Source of the DNA: an uncultured Bacteroidota bacterium
Lineage (GTDB): Bacteria > Bacteroidota > Rhodothermia > Rhodothermales > UBA10348
Direction of reading: 5' to 3'
Assembly: GCA_937893205.1 (NCBI GenBank)
Contig: CALBJU010000027.1
Span: 1 to 12,668, forward strand
Length of the DNA: 12,668 bases
How positions within the stretch are numbered: the stretch's first letter is position 1; each line of letters begins with the position of its first letter. Under the pieces are notes generated by a model. The model saw nothing but the letters and a program-made list of their open reading frames with translations. It searched no databases and was not told the DNA's origin. Below, piece by piece: positions 7,010-12,668 of this stretch. The position numbers and the translations under genes are program-made.

Positions 7010-8824
7010 TTATCTGATGAGCGTCATGGTTTGGTGCTGAACTCCCCGAGAGGTGCTCATACGAATCAGATACGTTCCGGCAGGCCAGTTGTCGGCATCG
7101 ACCGAGAATGAATGGGTACCCGCTGCAAGTGTCTCGTTCGCTACCAGACGTATACTTCTGCCCAACAGGTCAAAAACCTCAATCCTCACATGCTGAGATC
7201 TTGAGACACTTAACGGTATTCTCGTGGATGTGCTGAACGGATTAGGGAAATTTTGCGCTAGGGAGGTGGAGGAGGGTAGGAAGACTTCGTCTTCCCTAGC
7301 TGTCACGAACGAAAGAGGAGTCCACGCAGCTTCGAGCGAGGACTGATCGCCGATGGCGATGTTCGGATTTTCATGGACGAAGACGAATGTAATCGAGTCA
7401 AACTCTCCAGTGATGGTCCGCTCAGTGTCAGATGGATCCATCTCCAAGAATGAAAAAGTCCCATCATGGTGTTGGAGCAGAGCGCGTGCTCGATTCCTGA
7501 GCCGTTTAACTGGAAGAAATATGGGAATGGGAGACGGCGTGTCGTAGACGTAAATGAAATTTGCCACGTCCGAAAAACGAAGATAATGAACCGATCCCGC
7601 CTCGATCGTCTCAGTAAAGTTTTTGGTGAAGCCACCTTCTCCTTCCGTAGAGGGAATTTCGCCATTAATTGGAGGCGAGGTTAAAAACGTGTGATGGAAG
7701 GATCGTTCGGGTTCATTGTATCCAAATCGCACATCTTCTGTCTGGTCATTCAGGAAGTTCGCGGTGTGAAAATCAAGAATGACATCAGAGAGGCTGGACC
7801 CATGTTGGGCGAGAACCGAATCCAGACCGGTCGCTCCCTTCTTGATCTCGTCCCTCAACATCTCTCCAATCGCCTCGTGCCCGACCCTATTAGCCACGTA
7901 CGTAAAGAACAGTCCACCGCGTTCGTAATCGCGAGCCCCGGGGCCGCCTCCCGTGCGCCAGTTGAAAAGTGGTTGGGATACCTCCGATACACTCGACGTA
8001 TAGTTGATGCCACGCCAGAAGCTTCCGTTCATCACGATGGCATATTCTGCGTACCCTTCACTGATGAACGGTTGATCGCTCCCGTAAGCCTGGTGTATGA
8101 GGTGAGTGTATTCGTGCGCCGCAACGGCGAATAAGGTGTTGAAACTTGCTGTTCCCTCGCTCGAATCCAAATAGAGGACGTCGCGGCTGTTTCCCACCCC
8201 GTCTGGAAGATCAGACAGGAGGTCGGAAGGGGAGACGTACCCGATGACTGTTCCCGATCCGCGCCCAATATCGTACATCAGAATATCCACCAGGCCGTCC
8301 CCATCCACGTTCGGTGGAAGGCCGAACACATCGTGATTGTTGGCGAAAATTCCTTGAGACGGGTTGATGGATCGTGATGGTGTAGAATCATGCATTGCCG
8401 ATCTGAACTGACTGATCTCAGAGGGTTGGACGTTTCCGTTCGAGAGTTCGGCGACCTCTACCCAGAGGTAGTAAAATGTCGTTATGTCAACCAGTTCAAA
8501 CTCAAGTGTCATCCAGGTCGTCTCGCTGACATTAAAAGTCTGTCTGTCTCCGAGATTCGGTGGCTGGAATCCTCCCTTGCGTGCCAGTGGATACGCTCCG
8601 GCTTCACGGGCGGCCCGGTAGGATGCCAGGTTTGCACGTGCCTCCTCCGACTCGAAATCGGTCCCGCAGAAATACCCCTCCGCGCCAATGGTGTGAGCAT
8701 GACCGAAAAGGGGAGACTGTACCCTGCTCGCTACACCTGCCTCATCTGAGTGGACACTATCTGCTGCATTCACAGGTGCCGCGAGAATCAGTAAAAACGC
8801 CAAAATTGAGGCACTAGCCTTCAT
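7010..8824 (-). CDS. Secreted MXAN_6640-like putative metalloprotease with T9SS sorting domain
   Basis: This 604-residue protein is a putative extracellular zinc protease. MKASASILAFLLILAAPVNA is a clean signal peptide, so I start at 8824 rather than at the in-frame ATGs 8857 or 8911. Landmarks: an N-terminal YFCGTD (C53), WVEVAEL (121-127), a DVDGDG-like acidic turn VDGDGLVDILMYD (173-185), the catalytic HEYTH at 237-241, and ISEGYAEYA with the likely third zinc ligand E256. RDYERGGLFFTYV (298-310) follows. The C-terminal 85 or so residues contain LAQNFPNPF (522-530), VFDLLGR and PAGTYLIRM, a T9SS type A sorting domain. C53 seems to be the only cysteine in the 604-residue product. It is a paralog of the 9296-11722 gene but about 200 residues shorter. 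It is divergent from the small lipoprotein gene, with a shared 85-base upstream region. Confidence 0.88.
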   Translation of the reverse strand: MKASASILAFLLILAAPVNAADSVHSDEAGVASRVQSPLFGHAHTIGAEGYFCGTDFESEEARANLASYRAAREAGAYPLARKGGFQPPNLGDRQTFNVSETTWMTLEFELVDITTFYYLWVEVAELSNGNVQPSEISQFRSAMHDSTPSRSINPSQGIFANNHDVFGLPPNVDGDGLVDILMYDIGRGSGTVIGYVSPSDLLSDLPDGVGNSRDVLYLDSSEGTASFNTLFAVAAHEYTHLIHQAYGSDQPFISEGYAEYAIVMNGSFWRGINYTSSVSEVSQPLFNWRTGGGPGARDYERGGLFFTYVANRVGHEAIGEMLRDEIKKGATGLDSVLAQHGSSLSDVILDFHTANFLNDQTEDVRFGYNEPERSFHHTFLTSPPINGEIPSTEGEGGFTKNFTETIEAGSVHYLRFSDVANFIYVYDTPSPIPIFLPVKRLRNRARALLQHHDGTFSFLEMDPSDTERTITGEFDSITFVFVHENPNIAIGDQSSLEAAWTPLSFVTAREDEVFLPSSTSLAQNFPNPFSTSTRIPLSVSRSQHVRIEVFDLLGRSIRLVANETLAAGTHSFSVDADNWPAGTYLIRMSTSRGVQHQTMTLIR

Positions 8825-8909
8825 AATGAGCCCGGAATAACACGTTGTGGCACGCATAATGCGAGAGGAGGTACTAAATTGATCGATAGCTGAAATGACG
8901 GTGATTGCC
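8825..8909. promoter_or_regulatory. Divergent promoter region of the protease and lipoprotein genes
   Basis: This 85-base gap must hold promoters for both diverging genes. An AGGAGG stands at 8865-8870 on +, but it lies about 25-40 bases before the candidate ATGs (8895, 8910); a TTG at 8879 at the right distance opens only a 5-codon frame. A palindromic ATCGAT occurs at 8881-8886. No convincing -35/-10 or TAnnTTTG box was found. Confidence 0.35.
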
Positions 8910-9272
8910 ATGAGTTTCTACCTGAACATCATTCGAGATCGCTTCCAACTGAACGGGGCGCTAAATGCATGCCTGATCGTGGTCGTCCTGTCGATTACGG
9001 CAGTCGGTTGCGCAACCCAACATCTGGAAGATAGTGCCATTATCACTGTGGAGGGAATGGTCACCGTACGAGGTAACGTTCCATTCAACGCCGTGATTCT
9101 TGAGACCGACGGGCACAATCTGTATATCCTTAAAATGGATGCCGCGACCCGAGACGCACTCACAACCCCGGCAATGATCCGCGTCCGCGGTAGACTCTAT
9201 CTCGACACCTGGAACGCCCTGCCGTTTGCACATCTCGAAGTCATTCATCTGGAGCGCCAGGACGCGGAATAG
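8910..9272 (+). CDS. Small putative lipoprotein, possible OB-like beta domain
   Basis: I do not recognise this 120-residue product. Residues about 18-33 are hydrophobic and end ITAVGC (C34), a relaxed lipobox, so it may be a lipid-anchored envelope protein. Residues 42-115 alternate beta-like strands: IITVEGMVTVRG, AVILETDGHNLYILK, a short helix AATRDAL, then MIRVRGRLYLD and FAHLEVIHLERQ. This pattern recalls small OB-fold domains, but that is inference. ATG 8910 is preferred over ATG 8895 because GGTGAT stands about 5 bases upstream. The gene lies between two paralogous secreted metalloproteases on the opposite strand, and its end is 23 bases from the end of the larger one. Confidence 0.7.
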   Translation: MSFYLNIIRDRFQLNGALNACLIVVVLSITAVGCATQHLEDSAIITVEGMVTVRGNVPFNAVILETDGHNLYILKMDAATRDALTTPAMIRVRGRLYLDTWNALPFAHLEVIHLERQDAE

Positions 9273-9295
9273 ACTGGATCACGGAAAAGGCCGGG

Positions 9296-11722
9296 TCACT
9301 TGACCAGCGTCATCGTTCGAGTCACTTTCTGGCTCGGAGTCGTGATGGAATACAGATAGATTCCGGAGCCCAGGTCAGATGCATCGAACATTACCCCGTG
9401 TTCGCCTGCCGGAAGTAAACCGTGGACGAGCGAGGCGACCTGTCGGCCCAACATATCGAAGACGTTCAGTTGCACGTCAGACGATGCAGGAATACTAAAT
9501 CGTATCGAAGTAGACGGATTAAACGGATTGGGATAGTTTTGACTGAGAGAGACCGTACTCGGAAGAGTGAAATCGTCTTCCAAGTCGGTGCTGCCAGCGT
9601 TCAGATCAATGGTCGCCCGGATCGGGACAACCAATCCTCCAAAAATGAGGTCTCCCTGGGCGTCGGTAACCGCATTAAAAGGGGCCCAATTGAGACCGGT
9701 GTTAGAGAAGGGATGGAAGATGTAGCTCGGTGTGTCCTCGTCCGATAGTGTTGAATAGGCTTGCGCCATATAAACATAATTATCGTCGGTACCCGCGTTG
9801 CCAACACTCACGTAGAGCGCTCCCTGCTGTGATTCAAGAATACCCTGATCGCCCGCAAGGTCGATCGTCTGGAATGTCATATTGGGGGCGGTCTGTGCTG
9901 CAAAGAAATTGAGTTCCTTGCTTAGCAGGAGGTTGCCAGGTTTGCCGCCAGCGTCATCGTAGATTCTCAGCGTAAAGTCGCGCACGTTCGTCGTGGCCAG
10001 GCCAAAAATATCCATAAAGAACAGTGAGATCTCGACCTCGATCAGCGCAGCACCAACAGGCACGTTAAACACGTTTGCAAACTCATCCTCTATCGGAAGA
10101 AAGTCTCCAGCAGTGCCTCCAATGGGTGACCCAACGATCGTGATCTGACCATTGTTGAGAAAACTATCTATGACGCCCGTGTCGTAGACCACGTATTCGG
10201 TTTGAGTTCCTCCAGCGTAGGTAGCCCAGGAGGCATCTATGGTGAACGACGCGCTCGCTGTGATGGTGATATCCGCATGAGGTAGAATCAGGAAGACCTC
10301 ATCGAAATCGCCTGAAACAAAGGTGGTTTCTCCTCCAGCTTCAGGAGTCACAACCTGCATGACACCGCCCGCGGGATCCAGAAAAAGCATAGGGCGAAGA
10401 TGTGCTGCCTGGCTCGCCAGCGTGGTAGTAATGTCGAGTTGAAAATCTCCAACATTCTCCCATTTGAGGTAGCGCACGGCGCCCGGTTCAAGATTTCCGG
10501 ACGTGGACGAACTGGCGGCAAGGCTGCCGTCCACGGTTTGGAAGCCGGTGGCTCGAACGCCGAGCCGGGACGTACTCTCGTACCCGTAATTTGGGGAAAG
10601 CGCCTGGTTATTTATCAGGTTGGCTACATGAAATCCCTGTACAAATTCCTTGAAGAGATCTGGGTCCAGTCCATTCTGGATCATCAACCCCGTGTAGTTT
10701 CCCGCACCCACACCGTTGCTCCGTGCAATCGAACCGACCGTCTCAACGGAGAGCCGTTCGGAGAGATAATGGTGGAAAAGTCCGCCTCGCTGATAATCCT
10801 CACCTGTCGGTCCGGCAAATGGATCCTGTCGAAAATCCAACAGTGGTCGGGCGAGTTCGGCGGCTTTGAGAACGTAGTCAATGGTGCGGGGGGTGTAGCC
10901 ATTCACCACTTCGGCCCACTCCGCAAGGCCCTCATTAATGAAAGACAGCTCCAGGGCCCCATGCGTCACCGCAAAAATTAAATGCTGGAACTCGTGCGCC
11001 AGCGTTTGCAACACGAAGTCCTGGGATTTTCGGGTTCCGTCGGAGGAAAACATCGCTGGCACGGTGTCCAGATGAATGATGTCGGCATTGTTGGAATTGG
11101 TCAGGTCGGAGGGGTCGAAGAACCCGGCCGTGAAGAAGGGATTTCCGGCGCCCGGATCAAAAGAATCTTTGATGTCGTGAACCAGCACCTCCATCTTTCC
11201 ACTCCCATCCACGTCAGAGGGAGGCCCGAACACTTGTTCATTTATTTCAATAATGCCCATTGTAGGATCATAGGAGGCGGGAGGTGTCATATCTCCCAGA
11301 GCTGTTGACAAGGATGTCCAATCTTGCTCCTCGACGAATCCGCCTGATGTCGCGAGTTCAGCCGTTTCGACCCAGATGTTAAATGCCGCCCCTTCTATTA
11401 CCAGGGTAAAGTCAATCTGCTCTCGCAGACTGGTGACGAAATTCAACACCGAAAATGAACGGGTTTCGCCGGGAGTAAATCCGCCACCTTTTCCAACAGG
11501 AAGGAGGCCCAGCTCAACGCGCCGCCGATATTCCTCGAGAGCTGCGCGGCCTTCAGGAGAGTGAATCAGGTCCTGCGTGACATGCACCGGAACCGCTTCC
11601 TCCAATGTCGCATTCTGGGGTGAAAAGGCCAATGCGCTCGCTTGAACCTTCAATTCTGCATTTTGAGCCAGCGCTGGCGTGGTAAGCAAAATGACTGCGA
11701 AGACTGTAACAATGCGTCTCAT
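9296..11722 (-). CDS. Secreted MXAN_6640-like putative metalloprotease, long form, with T9SS sorting domain
   Basis: This 808-residue protein starts with signal peptide MRRIVTVFAVILLTTPALAQ; this fixes the start at 11722, although the frame stays open to 11821. Domain order: N-terminal region with IWVETAEL (116-123), acidic turn SDVDGSGKMEVLVHD (169-183), catalytic HEFQH (243-247), FINEGLAEW with likely zinc ligand E264, then EDYQRGGLFHHYL. Unlike its paralog at 7010-8824 it has a roughly 200-residue insert (about 505-708) of beta-rich sequence, including RDFTLRIYDDAGGKPGNLLL, which resembles a jelly-roll/anchor-type module. The tail has LSQNYPNPFNPST (726-738), VFDMLGR and SGIYLYSI, a textbook T9SS type A sorting domain. 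No cysteine was seen in the product. No Shine-Dalgarno lies in front of the start; an upstream inverted repeat is annotated separately. The protease call is motif-based; substrate unknown. Confidence 0.9.
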   Translation of the reverse strand: MRRIVTVFAVILLTTPALAQNAELKVQASALAFSPQNATLEEAVPVHVTQDLIHSPEGRAALEEYRRRVELGLLPVGKGGGFTPGETRSFSVLNFVTSLREQIDFTLVIEGAAFNIWVETAELATSGGFVEEQDWTSLSTALGDMTPPASYDPTMGIIEINEQVFGPPSDVDGSGKMEVLVHDIKDSFDPGAGNPFFTAGFFDPSDLTNSNNADIIHLDTVPAMFSSDGTRKSQDFVLQTLAHEFQHLIFAVTHGALELSFINEGLAEWAEVVNGYTPRTIDYVLKAAELARPLLDFRQDPFAGPTGEDYQRGGLFHHYLSERLSVETVGSIARSNGVGAGNYTGLMIQNGLDPDLFKEFVQGFHVANLINNQALSPNYGYESTSRLGVRATGFQTVDGSLAASSSTSGNLEPGAVRYLKWENVGDFQLDITTTLASQAAHLRPMLFLDPAGGVMQVVTPEAGGETTFVSGDFDEVFLILPHADITITASASFTIDASWATYAGGTQTEYVVYDTGVIDSFLNNGQITIVGSPIGGTAGDFLPIEDEFANVFNVPVGAALIEVEISLFFMDIFGLATTNVRDFTLRIYDDAGGKPGNLLLSKELNFFAAQTAPNMTFQTIDLAGDQGILESQQGALYVSVGNAGTDDNYVYMAQAYSTLSDEDTPSYIFHPFSNTGLNWAPFNAVTDAQGDLIFGGLVVPIRATIDLNAGSTDLEDDFTLPSTVSLSQNYPNPFNPSTSIRFSIPASSDVQLNVFDMLGRQVASLVHGLLPAGEHGVMFDASDLGSGIYLYSITTPSQKVTRTMTLVK

Positions 11723-11741
11723 AGTTGATCGAAATAGCTGT

Positions 11742-11760
11742 TGGTGGGCTTGTTCCACCA
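11742..11760 (-). promoter_or_regulatory. Inverted repeat in the leader of the long protease gene
   Basis: TGGTGG (11742-11747) and CCACCA (11755-11760) flank a 7-base loop, 19 bases upstream of the protease start. In the mRNA it could form a hairpin near the ribosome entry site, or the DNA could be a protein-binding site. The 234-base divergent gap 11723-11956 is AT-rich in its middle (11760-11870) and should hold promoters for this gene and for msrB; no exact TAnnTTTG box was found. Confidence 0.3.
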
Positions 11761-11956
11761 TGCAATTTCTCAAAATACGGCTATGTATGAACATAAAAAC
11801 GTCTGAATGGGTCCGTATCACGGTTCAACGGACACAATAATCGATCCAGTCTTACTTTAAACTGAACGGTGCCAGGTGTGCCATGAATGAATCCTTTTTG
11901 TGGGACGTAGTGTTGCACCGGCCAGACCTCATTCTCTGACGAGAGCTATCTATTTT

Positions 11957-12331
11957 ATGACAACGGAAAACTTAAATCCCCTTTCGCCCGAAGAAGAGCG
12001 AGTGATCGTTCATAAGGGTACAGAAGCGCCGTTTTCGGGCGAATACGACGATCACAGCGAAAGTGGTACGTACGTATGTCGCCAATGCGATAATCCCTTA
12101 TATCGTAGTGAAGACAAGTTTTCTGCGCGTTGTGGTTGGCCCAGTTTTGACGATGAAATCGCAGGTGCTGTGGAGCGCAAGACAGACGCAGACGGCCGCC
12201 GCACGGAAATCCTGTGCGCCAGTTGTGGAGGTCACCTGGGTCACGTGTTCGTGGGAGAACAGTACACAGACTCCAATACACGACACTGCGTGAACTCGAT
12301 ATCCATGGTTTTCAAGCCGACCCAAGATTGA
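11957..12331 (+). CDS. msrB: Peptide-methionine (R)-S-oxide reductase MsrB
   Basis: This cytosolic repair enzyme of 124 residues (no signal peptide) reduces the R epimer of methionine sulfoxide in proteins, usually with thioredoxin. Visible landmarks: zinc-site cysteines C41/C44 (CRQC) and C87/C90 (CASC), CGWPSF with the probable resolving C59, GGHLGHVF, and catalytic C111 in RHCVNS. The length is typical of a single-domain MsrB. ATG 11957 is chosen because MTTENLNPLSPEEERV fits the family start; an in-frame GTG at 11900 would add 19 residues with no family support. msrA follows 44 bases downstream on the same strand, so the pair likely forms an oxidative-damage repair operon. It diverges from the long protease gene. 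Confidence 0.96.
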   Translation: MTTENLNPLSPEEERVIVHKGTEAPFSGEYDDHSESGTYVCRQCDNPLYRSEDKFSARCGWPSFDDEIAGAVERKTDADGRRTEILCASCGGHLGHVFVGEQYTDSNTRHCVNSISMVFKPTQD

Positions 12332-12375
12332 TTCGCGCTGAAGTTTTCGGTCTTTACTGAGCTAAATACATAAAG

Positions 12376-12668
12376 ATGAATAGATCAGAACGAGCCCTCT
12401 TTGCCTCCGGATGCTTCTGGGGAACAGAGTACTACCTAAAACAAGCCGAAGGGGTCACGCAGATCCGTTCAGGATACTCGGGCGGGCACATCAAGAACCC
12501 GGCCTACAGAGAAGTGTGCCGCGGAACGACGGGTCATGCCGAGGTCGTCGAAGTAGAGTTCGACCCGGACAAGACCTCGTTTGAGACATTGGCGCGATTG
12601 TTTTTTGAGACGCACGATCCAACCCAGGTGAACCGGCAGGGACCGGACGTTGGCACTCAGTATCGGTC
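12376..12668 (+). CDS. msrA: Peptide-methionine (S)-S-oxide reductase MsrA, 5' part cut by the window edge
   Basis: The first 97 codons are present and the frame runs off the end of the window. The enzyme reduces the S epimer of methionine sulfoxide and so complements MsrB upstream. The catalytic motif GCFWG is at residues 12-16, with nucleophile C13. Then come SGYSGGHIKNPAYREVC, TGHAEVVEVEFDP and FFETHDPTQVNRQGPDVGTQYR, all classic MsrA blocks. The ATG gives the short N-terminus MNRSERALFASGCFWG usual for the core enzyme. The upstream TAAAG is a weak ribosome-binding site. The truncation is due to the window, not to gene decay. Confidence 0.96.
   Translation, partial: MNRSERALFASGCFWGTEYYLKQAEGVTQIRSGYSGGHIKNPAYREVCRGTTGHAEVVEVEFDPDKTSFETLARLFFETHDPTQVNRQGPDVGTQYR

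Noticed and set aside
8865..8879. AGGAGG followed by a TTG as a start for the lipoprotein gene
   Set aside because: The frame from TTG 8879 stops after four sense codons (TGA), so the site cannot start the lipoprotein; it may be chance or a tiny leader.
10400..10981. 193-residue open frame antisense to the long protease gene
   Set aside because: It is fully within the catalytic part of the protease and its translation has no family motif or signal; it is a shadow frame.
12376..12668. msrA as a truncated pseudogene
   Set aside because: The frame is intact with all expected motifs up to the last base of the window; it is cut only by the window edge.

Overview
The window looks like a chromosomal segment from a Bacteroidota-related bacterium, most likely Rhodothermota, Balneolota or a neighbouring FCB-group lineage. 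The main evidence is that three secreted proteins end in a type IX secretion (T9SS) type A sorting domain with the N-[YF]-P-N-P-F signature. Other support is weak: upstream Shine-Dalgarno sequences are poor or absent, and an MXAN_6640-type metalloprotease pair is present. This placement is inference; there is no rRNA or other phylogenetic marker in the window.

Layout, left to right. (1) 93-4142 (+) encodes a very large secreted M36/fungalysin-like zinc metalloprotease with FTP-type propeptide, HEYAH catalytic site, a duplicated Ig-like plus jelly-roll module and a T9SS tail. (2) 4299-5576 (+) is S-adenosylhomocysteine hydrolase of the short, insert-less type. (3) The convergent gap 5577-5716 carries a 16-base tandem repeat and a hairpin. 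(4) 5717-6067 (-) is a 7Fe ferredoxin of the Azotobacter FdI type. (5) A divergent promoter region at 6068-6256 is rich in ATTCC/GGAAT inverted half-sites. (6) 6257-6986 (+) is a two-gene unit for small membrane proteins, DUF2752 then TM2. (7) 7010-8824 (-) and 9296-11722 (-) are paralogous secreted MXAN_6640-like metalloproteases with T9SS tails. (8) Between them, on the opposite strand, lies a small putative lipoprotein (8910-9272). (9) 11957-12331 (+) is msrB, followed by the 5' part of msrA (12376 to the window edge).

Functionally the window is a mix. Three cell-surface or extracellular metalloproteases, all carrying T9SS signals, suggest a protein-scavenging lifestyle. They are interleaved with housekeeping genes: the methyl cycle (ahcY), electron transfer (ferredoxin) and methionine-sulfoxide repair (msrB-msrA). 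No T9SS machinery, mobile element, tRNA, rRNA or CRISPR was seen. No stretch longer than about 235 bases lacks a gene. I found no clearly new multi-gene system. The least explained items are the half-site-rich divergent promoter, the tandem repeat, the lone-cysteine protease with its paralog, the modular duplication in the giant protease, and the unassigned lipoprotein.
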